From contig CM035173.1 in the NCBI GenBank assembly GCA_020205615.1, positions 27,239,293 through 27,303,292 of the forward strand: a stretch of 64,000 nucleotides of DNA, written 5' to 3'. Below are positions 23,932-34,964 of the stretch, one piece after another (the first letter of the stretch is position 1; every line of letters begins with the position of its first letter). This stretch comes from Panax quinquefolius. Taxonomy: Eukaryota > Streptophyta > Magnoliopsida > Apiales > Araliaceae. The notes under the pieces are model-generated. The model was not told where the DNA came from. It saw only the letters and a program-made list of their open reading frames with translations, and did no database searches. Made by a program: the position numbers and the translations under genes.

Positions 23932-26492
23932 CAACTTATTATTAATGAAATTTAATTTTCTCTATTTATTATTTTGAAATAGTAAGGGTTGATTTGATTA
24001 ATGTGGATAGTTATGGGTAAAATACGCAAATATTTCAAAATAAGCAAGTGGTTATAAAATATTCATTGTTATCGGGAATATTCGTTTGGTCGTGGAATAT
24101 TCTTGCGTCGGGAATATTAAATGCGGCCAGCCAGATCTTTTGGGCCCCATAACGGAAAGCGATTGGATGAAGAAAACGACAAATATAAGTTGTTTAAAAA
24201 TAACTAGGCGTAGTTATTCTGATTAATCTTATTAAAATACTCGGTGGGTTAAAACACAATAATAGCACCCAGTATTGCACCAATTATTGATTCTTACGTG
24301 AGAAGGCACTACTCAATAATGGTTACGATAATTATTGTTCAATATTTTATTGATTTAATAATTCTTTGCATTGATATTTTATATTCTTTGTTGTTTCAAT
24401 AATTGTCATTACGGTATTTTTCATTATCGAAGCTAATAATTCATATTATCTGAATAATATTATTAGATAATATTATTGGCAATGTCTAGAAAGTTCTCAT
24501 CCAAGGAGAGGTTTGGTCACCTAATTGCAAGCCAAGATGAGAGAAATTCTTATTGAAAGCCCTTCTCTTTCCTGAACTATTTGGTTGCCAAGATTGTGAT
24601 TCTGTAATATTATTTGTGAATAATTAATTATTGATTTATATAATGAGGAAAATATTGATTTTATGTGGATATAGATGGAGAAAATTTTTAATGTGATAAT
24701 TGTTAAAATTAATATTTTATCTTTTTCGATAAAATAATTCATTTAAATATATTATTTTAATAATATATTAACTGGTGATATTTTATAATGAATGTGGGAT
24801 ATATGAGTATATGAGGAGGAAGAGTATTTTTATGGCATTAAATGTTTAACACATATTTTGTGTGTTGGTGGACACAATTATTGATAGAAATTTGATTATA
24901 AATTTAAAAATCGCTTGCTTTGTGGATTTCGGTCAATTTCTGTTTGGAATTTGGAAAAACTTTCTTCCATAAGTTGTAGAGAATTGAATTTCCTATAAAA
25001 ACTCGCGAGATTCAATTTTCTCGACAAAAGGACTATTTATTGTGAATTATTGAAGTTACGAAGCTCAAAATAATTAATTTTTAAAGTTTTAAATATTTTT
25101 AATAAGAAAAACGTTTTTTTTGAGTTAGGCAAGGTGAGTCACTCTTGGTGGCTGATGGTTTAATAGATATATATTAATATTTTATTAAATTTTCTGCTTT
25201 GGTGTTTTTAGCATTTTCCTATAAATAGGGTGCTTAGGTTAGAATTGAAAATTACACCAGAAACTGAAGTTTTCTCTCTCTATATTATCGAGCGTATTCT
25301 TGTGATTATTTTGAGTATATTTTGAGTATTGTTATACGGTGCAAGTTCAAGTCATAGCCTATATTAGGTGTTTCAGCTAAGAGTACTGATCTTTCGAGGT
25401 AAGAGATATATATTTTTTTTAATGATATTATTTATTCTAATATCATTATGCCGAAGTATTGATCTGAACTTTTTAATCAAATTTGGAACTTTTAGTGTCT
25501 GGAGTTACTATTCACGATAATCGACACTTATTCACGATATCTGATCTTATTCACGAATACTGGACTATTCATTGAAAAATGAAAATTTTCCTTTTAAATT
25601 AAAATATCTATTGTGGATACTAGCTTTCATCAGATCCATGTTTTGATCATTCTTGAATTTTACACCACTATGATTATTTTTGAGGTATTGTTGGACATGG
25701 ATAAAATAAAGTACTTAATCCTTAATCCTTAATCCTTGTCATTTTGTTTCAATTGGATTCGTTTCTTTAAAAATATTTTTCATCATCCTCGCCTTAAATG
25801 ATGATATTATTGAATATCTTTGGCACAGTAGTGCAAAGATGAATGATTTCGATGAATATCTTTGGCCGTAGTGCAAAGATGAATAGGTGTTTAGATGAAC
25901 ATGACTAATCGATGAATATCTTTTTGCACGTAGTGCGAAGATGAATATTTGATTCGGATATATATATGATTGATGTTACGAGGGATAAAAGATGAGCGAT
26001 GGACTTTTAAATTCATACATAGAAGATAGTAGTTTGCATTCTCTACTTAACTCTTCTAATGAATTATTATTTCATTGCGAATATTGATTTAAAACTTGTT
26101 GTCTATTGTATTCTATTAGATTTTTTCTCGTTGAAGACTAACGATAATTTGTTGTATATTATCTTAGTCATAATATTCTTTATTGGGCTAGTTGAGCTCA
26201 CCCTTTTCCTTTTTGTTCCATTTTTCTTCTCGGGATGCGAGAATATAAGCGAGTGCAGTCGGGGTATGGAATGAAGGTTCTAGAGAGAGTGTTTAGTAGT
26301 CCTCACCATTTATGTAAAATAATGTATCAATAAATGTGATGAGGATTTATTTGAGTATAGATATTATACATAAGATAATATTTGTATTCAAACTCACAAT
26401 TTTACTGTTGTAATAATAAAGTTGTAGTTGTTTCTGTACCATGTATTGACAACTCAGAATGAGTGATGTATACCTATTTTGGGGGCGTCACA
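23932..26492 (+). mobile_element. Family-A solo LTR with perfect ACGAT duplication
   Basis: It begins TGTAAGACTCC and ends GGGGGCGTCACA, 2.56 kb, flanked by ACGAT at 23927-23931 and 26493-26497. No internal region is present, so it is a solo LTR. It has three hairpin units at about 25800-25970, fewer than any other copy. It sits in the second copy of the 138-bp duplication upstream of the DUF1985 gene. Confidence 0.95.
25220..25227 (+). promoter_or_regulatory. TATA box of family-A LTR
   Basis: TATAAATA in the context ttttcctataaatagggtgc, in element sense. The equivalent inverted box (tatttata) is at 5830, 10955, 18396 and 20580 in the other copies, always about 1.4 kb from the GGCGTCACA end. 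It is the likely retrotransposon core promoter. Confidence 0.6.
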
Positions 26493-26497
26493 ACGAT

Positions 26498-26790
26498 CAA
26501 TAGAGAATACTCAAACACGAAGGAAAGAGAAAAGAGGGTTTCAGCGTGTAAAACGTCTTAAGACGAAGACGAAGAGTCCTACGAGACAATAGATGGCGGT
26601 TATCACGTATTTCAAAAAACATGCCCCCATTAATATTATTAATCCCTTAAATTAAGGACTCATAATTATAATAATATTGTAAATAAAATTAAAAAAGTGT
26701 AATGTTTTTGTAATTATTTTATGGATGTAAGATTTTTGTAAATATTTTCTAAAAGGTACTAACATATGTAATTTTTCCTTTTATAATTGG
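26498..26790. other. 5' flank of the DUF1985 element; possible terminal sequence
   Basis: The first 90 bases continue the interrupted 138-bp duplication. From about 26680 the DNA is AT-rich, with repeated ttttgtaa(t/a)at words. Read from the right, it gives ggaaaaattacatatgttag and then runs of attacaaaaac. This looks like the terminal inverted repeat of a MULE-like element, but its partner would be left of the window, so the call is tentative. Confidence 0.3.
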
Positions 26791-27422
26791 TAAATTTTGT
26801 GAACGAAATCTGAGCAATCTAATACTTGGATTGACCCGATTCATTTACACCCTCATTTACAAGTTTATGCTCCACGGGATCTTGTTTCATTATCTTATAT
26901 TTTTTTTTATTGTTTATAATAATTTACAGTTTTAATATATTTTCGTCGATTAGACTATTTGATTAAAAAGACATAAGAAAATGAACAAGTGTTAATTAAT
27001 GTTCATATATCTAGTAATTTAATAAACTCAGCTTTGATAGTTAATATTGAGTCCCAAAAATCATTTACTATTGTTTTTATATTATGTTGATTTTTATTAT
27101 TACATACAGAGAGTGAGGTTTACTCTATTCTTGGTTTGGCATCTTTATGAATATATAATGATTTTTCTTACTTTGTAGTTGTAGATATATATCTACGAGA
27201 GAGTTTTATGAGTGAATTTACAAGAAATTGGTAATAATATATGTAGTACTCAAATAATCAACTTAAAATAAGCCCACCTGAAAATAAATTAGTGTGTTAG
27301 GGAACAATTACATATTCTATTACATTTTTAAAAATAATTACATCAATAGTGCACTCATATAATATTTACAATTTAATGCATTTAATATTTTATTTACATT
27401 AAAAGTGCATTCTTATTCTTTT

Positions 27423-27535
27423 AATTTAGTTGAGTGTTTTAATAGGTTTCAATTTAACACTTTCTCTCTCCTCCTTTTTAATTTAGTTAAGTGTTTTAAT
27501 AGGTTTCAATTTAACACTTTCTCTCTCTCCCTTAT
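27423..27535. repeat. Two-copy 57-bp tandem repeat
   Basis: aatttagttgagtgttttaa (27423) and aatttagttaagtgttttaa (27480) begin two copies that differ at very few bases. Both end in a ctctctctcc pyrimidine run. Confidence 0.85.
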
Positions 27536-27782
27536 ATCCCCCTCGTTGAAATCTCGTCAGTTGCAAAGATCCAAGCGAGTAAGTAGAGTGTTTGGAAAAA
27601 GATTTTTTGGCGTGCTTTCGAGAGATTCTAATGGGTCGAAATGGAAGAGATCGTGAGATTCCGTCGGCGTGACGCCTTGAATTTGACCGATCGATTGGGG
27701 TAGGATTGGGAGAAGGGTAGCCGCCCAGATGAACTTTTGGTGCCTCCGCCACCACCTCCTCAAACGAACCTTTCTTCTTCAT
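27483..27782 (-). CDS. Unrecognised small open frame
   Basis: The frame has 99 codons, starting MKKKGSFEEVVAEAPKVHLG with a basic middle (RSNSRRHADGIS, RKHAKKSFSKHS). The last third overlaps the 57-bp repeat, which argues against a conserved protein. The base composition at 27540-27780 is less AT-rich than its surroundings, so it could be an exon or gene fragment. No family is recognised and no function is proposed. Confidence 0.15.
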   Translation of the reverse strand: MKKKGSFEEVVAEAPKVHLGGYPSPNPTPIDRSNSRRHADGISRSLPFRPIRISRKHAKKSFSKHSTYSLGSLQLTRFQRGGYKGERESVKLKPIKTLN

Positions 27783-27959
27783 TTATCCTTCTTGTGTTTT
27801 GAATTTTCTCTCTTCTCCAAATTTTAAAGCGCCTCCTCCACCACTATCTTTTTACTATTAGTATTTTATTAAGAGGAGAGGAGTAGAATTTATTTAATTG
27901 TCTATCTAAATAAATTTACACACGACTTTTAATCATTCACACCTCAGATAAATTTCAAA

Positions 27960-28440
27960 GTGCACCAGTATAGAATTTTATCGAATAGGTACATCCACAC
28001 CTTTAGTTTTTTCAAAGTGCGGTTGGTAGTCAAATATTCATATCAAGGTAACAAATTCAAAATTGTTAAGTTACCAATTTATTTTGAATGTGATGCACGA
28101 TTGGTAGCAAATCTTGAGCGGTTGGTTGCCAAACTTTTAAATCAAGGTAGTCAATTCGGTTTTATTGGGTTACAAATTAATTAAAAAAATCTATTATAGA
28201 TTTTTTTAATTAATCTGATTAATGTAACCCTTAATACAAAGGTAACCAATTCAGTTTTATTGGGTTACCAATTAATTATAAAAAATCTATTATAGAATTT
28301 TTTTTTTTCATAGTGCAGTTGGTAGCCAAACCTTCAGACCAAGGTAACAAATTTAGTTTTATTAAGTTACCAATTTTATTTGAATGTGATGCAGTTTGGT
28401 AGCCAACCATTCATACAAAGGTAACCATTTTAATATTTAT
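27960..28440. repeat. Diverged gttggtagccaa / gtaaccaatt repeat block with hairpin
   Basis: Four diverged gcagttggtagccaaa-like words alternate with caaggtaacaaatt and ttattgggttaccaatt words. An 18-bp perfect inverted repeat with a 3-base loop lies at 28176-28214 (arms attaatt-A7-tcta and its complement). A second imperfect version follows at about 28270-28310. Confidence 0.75.
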
Positions 28441-28799
28441 GAGTAACACTGGATTCTGGTTGTATTGAATTCTCGAAAATTGAATTCAGGGCTTTAATTT
28501 TTTTGATTTGGATAACCTTAAAAATTTCTAACATCTACTTGTATAATAGAAATGGGCCCTAGGACACTTGTTGGTTCTGCTGCGTTCGACCTATTTCCTA
28601 TTCACGTGGTTCCTAAAGCTGGAGAATTGAAAAAGATATCAGATTTAGGAGTTTGGCTTGTGTAGAGCTCTTTTGGTCTTTATGGGCTTATGTTTGGTTA
28701 TACATTATCCTAGAGGAAATATGCCATTTTTGTTTCATCATTATTTGCTTTGGTTTGAACATTCAATTGGTTTAGATTCGCATCTTCATAACTTGTTCT

Positions 28800-29027
28800 T
28801 TATGTAGGGTTCTCGATCGCGGTAATGGCATTGTCATACTGAACTCCTCCTCGAGATTTTCGATGGCGAAACTTGATACAAAGCCAAAATCGGTTACAAT
28901 ATTTCATTTCAGGGTTCAAGGCTTGCTTCATGTAAAAGAGACGATCTCCTAATTCATCGATTGCAAACACTAATGAGTCTCGAGCCATTCTCTCGCGAAG
29001 GTGTCGCATCTTCAAAAGATCAATCAC
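28800..29027 (-). CDS. Unrecognised small open frame
   Basis: The frame has 75 codons starting MIDLLKMRHLRERMARDSLV. Composition is unlike the flanking AT-rich DNA, and the plus strand is moderately GC. It could be a captured gene fragment. No domain is recognised, there are no splice sites I trust, and function is unknown. Confidence 0.15.
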   Translation of the reverse strand: MIDLLKMRHLRERMARDSLVFAIDELGDRLFYMKQALNPEMKYCNRFWLCIKFRHRKSRGGVQYDNAITAIENPT

Positions 29028-30066
29028 TAATGTTAATTTGTTGGGTTATGTTTTGAATTTGAATTTATTTTTGTTGTTTGATCCCAAATATTTGAATTTG
29101 AATTTGAATTTGAATTATTAATTATGGTAATTATTTCTCCTTGATTTTAGGTTTCTTTATTAATGTGAATTGTACTATTTTTGTAATATGAGTCCTAATT
29201 ACACTTTTTTTGTAATTATTTGGTTGACGCACTATTCTTGTAATTACTTTCTATTTGTTGTATACTTATGTAAAGTACCCTTGATTCTATTAGCATATGT
29301 TCATATACAACAGTCTACATCATTATAAGATTCTTAAGTTCTAATATATAGGATACTGTTGGCTTGCAAGTATTCGGGCCCAAGATTGTATTTTGGGGTT
29401 AGGGTCATGTGGGGTTATTTTAGTCCGTATGGAAATTTAATTCGGAGGATGGATTGTTTTAAGGAATTAAGGATTCCTATTTGGTTTTTCCCTTATTTTT
29501 AGGAAATCTTATATTAAATGAGTAACCTTAATCCAATATAGAAAAAGTACAATTTGAATTGTACTGGTGTTGTGTAAATATCCGTTCCAAATTTTAACTT
29601 AAAAACAGTTTTAATTTCACTCCACTATTCCCAGTCAGCCGGACAGAGTGCGTCTTGCAATGTTCCTCCTTTCACCATCTCTTGTTATCACTGGCGAGGG
29701 AAATGATAAAATACCATCCATTCCTTATTACTAACATAATTCCACCTCTCTCTTTCATTCTCTCTCTCCCCCAGCACATTCTAGAGAGAGAAAGAAATGC
29801 TTCAGTTGCATAGCTCGCGCCCATGGATTTCGCCACGAATCCCAATACTCAATCAAATTTATCCTTCCAAAAGGTAAATTCAAACATACTCGATACATAA
29901 ATCTAACTACATCAATCATACATATACACATACACATATGCGCCCCATCGTCATACCGGAGTTCAATTTTATGTGTACAAATAAGAGTTACTATTTGAAC
30001 ACATTTGGTCAATTTATGCATTATTCTACAGTTCACAGGCAGTGACCTTTTTAAGTTCATAAGCAT

Positions 30067-30307
30067 TATTCTCCATTCGTCCCAAAATATAGGATAATAT
30101 TGACCTTTTGAAGTCAATTTGAGATTTTTTTTTGAAATTAAAAACTGATATGAATTCATTTAATTTTATTCAATATAATTTTGAAAATTATAAATGTATT
30201 GTATTCAAAAGTTAAATAAATCACATCAATTTTGAGAGATAATATTGATTTTGAAAAATCAAACTTTATCTTATATTTTGGTTACATATTTTGGTACAGA
30301 GGGAGTA
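30067..30307. mobile_element. Stowaway-like MITE
   Basis: The left end is ctccattcgtcccaaaatat and the right end is the complement type, ttttggtacagagggag. Each is flanked by TA (30067-30068 and 30306-30307). The length is about 240 bp, the middle is AT-rich and there is no coding capacity. CTCCxTxxGTCCCAAAATAT termini plus a TA duplication are typical of Stowaway elements (Tc1/mariner type). The copia LTR begins only a few bases to the right. Confidence 0.8.
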
Positions 30308-30310
30308 ATT

Positions 30311-30881
30311 TGAGAAGAAAGACAAATTTCAAATTCTGGAAATTGCGTCCTAGAATAGTGATAAATAAATTTTCACTAGCCCAAGACTCACAACCGAAGT
30401 TGAAGAAGAACGAAGAAATTAGAATATAGCTCCAAATAATGAGGGAAGAAAAAAAGACCTTTATTATTATGGAGGAATTTAAGTTACAAGCGTACAACCA
30501 AAAGCTTACAAGAGAGAAAACTTACAAGAGAGAAAGTAGGAACAAGCTTGCAATGGTAGTTGTTGTTGTTGGTGATTTGTGTTTTCTTGGTGATTTTGGG
30601 TGGTGGGGGTTCTATTTATAGGTAACTAGAGAAGGGTCTAGAAGCTCAAGGTAGGTGGAGGTTTGGAAGGTTCAAGAATTCTAACTTCGTGGTGAGCATG
30701 GGCAGAAAAGTGAAGGTTCTAGATGTTGGTGGAAGGCTCAAGAAGGATATTAAGTGCAAACATGTTCTACAAGGATCTAGATATTAAACTCTCAAATACA
30801 TTAATACTCACTACATCCCTCAAAAAAAATATATTTAAATTAATAATTAATTACCAAAAGTTTACTTTAAATTTTTAAACA
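30311..30881 (-). repeat. Copia 3' LTR (left on plus strand)
   Basis: It runs from tgagaagaaagacaaatttc to atttttaaaca, 571 bp. It matches the split LTR at 34965/46738. An inverted TATA region (ctatttatagg) lies at about 30612-30622. Confidence 0.85.
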
Positions 30882-30887
30882 CTGCCC

Positions 30888-31535
30888 TTAAAGTGAACTT
30901 TTGGAAATAAGTTCAAGCTCCGCACGAAGATGCTCGAATGCTCCCTTGGAGAGAGACTTTGTGAAGATATCTACTATGTTGTCCTTGCTCTGCACCTCCG
31001 ATACTTTAATTGTTCCGTCAAGTATCTTCTCACGAATGAAATGATGCTTGATCTCAATATGCTTTGTTTTTGCGTGACACACTGGATTAATAGCCAACTT
31101 TATAGCACTTTGATTGTCACCAAGAAGTTTTGTAGGTTTATGAATAGGTGAAAACACATCCCAACAAGCCGACGAAGCCAAGTGCATTCTTGAGCAACAA
31201 GAGTGGAAGCCTTATACTCTGCTTCTGTAGTAGAAAGTGAGACCGAGTCTTGTTTTTTACTACACCAAGAGACACATGCCGAACCACAAGAAAACACATA
31301 CCTAGAGGTAGATTTTCGATCATCCAAATCACCTCCTAGATCCGCATCCGTGAACCCAAGTAGAGAAAATTCAACCCCTTTCTTATAAAGAAGTCACATG
31401 TCATAATGTCATAAGTAGAGTTCACATACTTCAATATCCGTTTCGCCGCATCAAGGTGAGATTTTCGTGGCTCTTGCATATAGCGACTAACAAGCCCAAC
31501 AAAAAATGAAATATCTGGCCTTGTAATAGTCAAAT
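30888..31535 (-). pseudogene. Copia RNase H remnant
   Basis: Minus-strand frames contain [20 protein letters not shown], then [11 protein letters not shown] (catalytic Glu region), then [20 protein letters not shown] and IEIKHHFIRE, the standard copia RNase H order. The part at 31336-31535 adds MTITRPDISFFVGLVSRYMQ. Two frame breaks separate the three pieces. Confidence 0.85.
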
Positions 31536-31538
31536 AAA

Positions 31539-32856
31539 TTAGACTACCAACAAGAACACGATAAGGTCGGGATTCGGCAAAAGTTTACTTTCATCACGCC
31601 TAAATTTAAAGTTAGGCTCAAGAGGAGTGGAACAATACTTGCTTTTATTTATTCCAAACCTGTCAACAAACTTCTTGGCATAGCTTTCCTGATATAGAAA
31701 AATCCCATCATTCACCTTTTTCACTTCCAAGCCAAGAAAATGACTTAACTCTCCCAAATCTTTCGTCTCAAATAGAATGAGTTCTACCAAAGCTATGCGA
31801 CCTCTCGTTCATCATCATTGCCGATGTGATCATATCATCCACATATAGTAGAACAATCATGTGTAGTGATCCTTGCTTCTTTACAAATAAACTAGAATTT
31901 GAGTTAGAAAAAAAATAACCACAAAATTACAAGTACTCGACAATCTTACCGTACCATGCCCTCGGAGCTTGTTTAAGGTCATAGAGAGTCTTCTTAAGTT
32001 TGCACACATAATCTGGGTGAGTTGGAGAAACATAGCCAAGGGGTTGCTCCATGTAGATTTCCTTATCAATCTCACTATATGGGAAAATATTCTTTACATC
32101 AAGCTGACGTAACTTCCAACCAAGAGATGCCGCCAAAGAGATCACAACCCAAACATATGTCATTTTTGCTACCGGGCTAAAAGTCTCTTCATAATCTTCT
32201 CCATGTACTTGGGAGAAGTCTCTTGCAACAAGCCTTGCTTTGAATCTATCAACGCTCCCATTTGCTTTCTTTTTTAATTTGTACACCCATTTGCAAGACA
32301 CCAGCTTCACATCCTTGGGCTTTGGCACAAGTTCCCAAGTTTCATTTTTTATAAGTGCATGCATCTCTTTATCCATGGCTTCCTTCCAGTCTTTAACATC
32401 TTTTACTTTATCAAAAGAAGAGGGCTCATTTTCATAAATAGGACCAACACTAAAGCAATGATAAGTGCTTACCAGATTACCATCTCGATAACGAATTGAC
32501 TTAATGACTTGTCTTCCGGACTGAGTCATTCTTGGAGCATTTGTTTCCTCCAAGATAGCATTCTCCTCTTGCTCCACCTCGCGAGAATTTACTTCACTCC
32601 CCCTATCACCAGACTCCCTTAATTTTGAAGAAGAAGAGCTTTTAGACATCAATGGTGATGACGGTGATGATGAAATACTAGAAGAGGCAAGAGCCGAAGA
32701 AGTCATAGGCAAACTCATGGGCAATTGTTCATGTTCTTTAGTTGTTGAAGGAGCACCAACAGAGACAACACCGGGGCTATAGTAAGATGAGATTTCATCA
32801 AACACCACATCCCGAGAAACTTTACATTTATGAGGTTCAGGGTCCATGCATTTCAA
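31539..32856 (-). pseudogene. Copia reverse transcriptase, mostly open
   Basis: The 309-codon frame at 31927-32856 covers WKEAMDKEMHALIKNETWEL, then VSCKWVYKLKKKANGSVDRF, KARLVARDFSQVHGEDYEET and LYDLKQAPRAWYGKI. The metal-binding box VLLYVDDMITSA lies just downstream at about 31810-31860 in another frame. The tail is DLGELSHFLGLEVKKVNDG at 31539-31790. At least one shift therefore separates the fingers/palm from the YVDD box. The upstream part (32560-32770) is a Ser-rich linker between integrase and RT. Confidence 0.88.
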
Positions 32857-32871
32857 ACCTTTTTCCTTTCA

Positions 32872-33640
32872 TCATAACCGATGAGCATCCAATTTAGATC
32901 TCTGTGAATCTGGAATATGAACATAGCAAACTGAACCAAAGACCTCGAAATCTTTCACATTGGGCTTCTCGTTATACATCATTTCATATGGAGATTTCAA
33001 ATTAATCGGACTGAGAGGGATCCGATTAATCACATAAGTTGCACAAGTCATACCCTCTGCCCATATGACTTTGGGTAAATTTTTGGCATACAACCAGCTC
33101 TTGCACGTCTTAGTGAGATGCCGAATTTTCCACTCTGCTATGCCATTTTAATGAGAAGTGTCAGCACAAGTAAGTTGCCTTCGGATGCCATGCCTCGAGC
33201 AAAAGATATTGAACTCCCGGGAAGTATATTCTCCTCCATTATCGGTCCTCAACCGCTTCCTTTGGAGCTCACCTTCAACCTTCTCTTTAAATTCCATAAA
33301 TATGAAAATCATTTCAGATTTCCTTTCCACAAAGTACACCCAAGTGAATAGAGTAAAATCATCAACAAAGACCACCATATAGCGATAACCAGAAAAGGTG
33401 CGTGTACGAGTATGACCCATCACATCACTATGAATAAGCTCCAATGGTGCCTCATATCTTGTTCGGGAGATGATGTGCCTTACCATATTGACAACCCTCA
33501 TATAGTTCTCCATTACTAAAAGTAGTAATATGAGGCAAATCATCAACCAAATTTTTATTCTCCATGACTTTTAACTTATCCATTTTTAGGTGCCCCAGTC
33601 TAACATGCCAAAGAGAAGCACTATCATTTGTACTCATTTT
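32872..33640 (-). pseudogene. Copia integrase remnant
   Basis: The order is the pre-integrase HVRLGHLKMDKL, then CQYGKAHHLPN, then the core LELIHSDVMG (first Asp) and RTDNGGEYTSREF (second Asp). It continues with NGIAEWKIRH, which includes the Glu of the DDE triad, and YAKNLPKVIWAEGMTCATYV. An in-frame stop (TAA, plus 33149-33151) replaces residues just before NGIAE, and there is a shift near 33470. The three catalytic acidic residues can be seen, but not in one frame. Confidence 0.85.
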
Positions 33641-34300
33641 ATCAACATAAGAAGTTGAGGCAGATAGAACAAATAAATCTTTTACTCTCTTATTAGTGTG
33701 GACGACATCCCTTTCTACCTTGGACACATTTCGGAAAAACTTTACCTCGTTAGGCCCGAACAAAACATAGTGACCAGAATCTACCACATTAGCCACCAAA
33801 AAAAAAAAATTCTTTTTCATCCCCGACGCATGAAACACACTCTTTAGAGTGATAGGATCACCATTGTTGTTGAAGGTGGCGGTACCTTTCTTTTCTACCG
33901 GATGAACTGTATTATCCGCAGTGATAATAACCTCATTACCTTCATAATTTTGAAGATAAGAGAACTTGGTGTCGTCGTCGGTAAGATGATGACCACAACC
34001 GAAGTCCACGATCCAATCTTCCTTGAAGTTGATGGTAACACAAGCATTAACTGAGGTAGCTTCCGCCGAGAAACAATTACCCCAATTTTCTTTGACCTTG
34101 CCATTTTTATCGCCTCTGATTGCCACTCGACAATTTTTTTTTCGATGTGCCCGATCTTATAATGATGATAGCATTTGATCTTGATATCGCTTTTGTTGCC
34201 ATTCTCGATCCTTGATGGCTCCCCATCTCCGTCTTTCCTTCTCTTTCTCCTTTCTGTAAAATTTCTTCTTTTCGGAGAACAAGTCATCACATTGAGAAGA
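33640..34300 (-). pseudogene. Copia protease and Gag zinc-knuckle remnant
   Basis: The protease segment reads DWIVDFGCGHHLTDDDTKF. The family motif is D-S-G-C-x-H-(M/L)-T, so the active-site Ser is Phe here. The knuckle reads KCYHHYKIGHIEKK, with second and last Cys changed from the usual C-x2-C-x4-H-x4-C. Both changes suggest inactivity if they are real. Confidence 0.75.
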
Positions 34301-34537
34301 TAAAGAAACCGTCGCCATTTGTTACACTAGAGACTCTTGAGAAGAGAGAAGATTCTCAAACTCAACAAGGTATGACTCTTGACTAAAGATGACAAAAGGA
34401 ATGTACTCCTTTTTAATCCACGAATAATATTCCGTTTCATCCGTGCTCCGGATCAAAAGAAGAAATTTCTAAACAAAGAATTTTAATTTTCCAGAAAAAT
34501 TGAGAAATAGAGATCACCTTGAGTAGTATTACATGAC

Positions 34538-34885
34538 TCATTCTTGAAAATATTGTGGCCAGGCGACAACATTCTTCTTGTTGAACAACCCATTAAAGGT
34601 ATTCCATATCTCAGACGCCGACTTACACCTAAATATATGATCGAACAAATCATGAGAGATATATCTCTTCAATACGAACTCCGCCTTTGCATTAGAAGTC
34701 CTCCACTTCTTTACGGCATCGACATTATCTTCCGTGGGTGTAGGAGCCACCTTATCATCTCCACTAACAAACTCTCACAAGTCTTCTCCAAGAAGATAAA
34801 ACTGGATGCATGACCTCCATACCTTATAGTTAGATTGATTATGCACCTCAATCCTAAGACCAACAATCCTTCTGCTTGAATTCAT
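34538..34885 (-). pseudogene. Copia Gag N-terminal region
   Basis: An ATG at 34885-34883 begins MNSSRRIVGLRIEVHNQSNY, followed by VWRSCIQFYLLG. The frame at 34538-34750 then gives KAEFVLKRYISHDLFDHIF and SEIWNTFNGLF, the UBN2/Gag-like pattern (A-x-x-x-I-x-x-x-L, S-A-x-E-x-W-x-x-L). A one-base shift lies between the two pieces. Confidence 0.75.
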
Positions 34886-34952
34886 TTTTGGAACGCCGAC
34901 GAACTTCTTCACCAAGAGTGCCTTGACAAGATTCCAACTTAACACTTTTATA

Positions 34953-34964
34953 GCTCTGATACCA
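34953..34964 (-). promoter_or_regulatory. Copia primer-binding site (tRNA-Met)
   Basis: The plus strand is gctctgatacca, directly next to the LTR start at 34965. In element sense it is TGGTATCAGAGC, the classic initiator tRNA-Met primer site of plant copia elements. Confidence 0.92.

Larger units (their letters stand above)
26791..30066. other. AT-rich intergenic DNA, no supported gene
   Basis: I see no recognisable protein, tRNA or rRNA here. Minor features are the 57-bp duplication at 27423, a minus-strand open frame at 27483-27782 and another at 28800-29027. There is also a gtaacc-repeat block at 27960-28440 and short gaatttgaatttgaatttg runs at about 29090. From 29340 to 30066 nothing was recognised. 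Confidence 0.6.

Noticed and set aside
29755..30159. Minus-strand open frame of 134 codons
   Set aside because: It runs into the Stowaway-like MITE, has no recognisable domain and its composition follows the AT-rich background.
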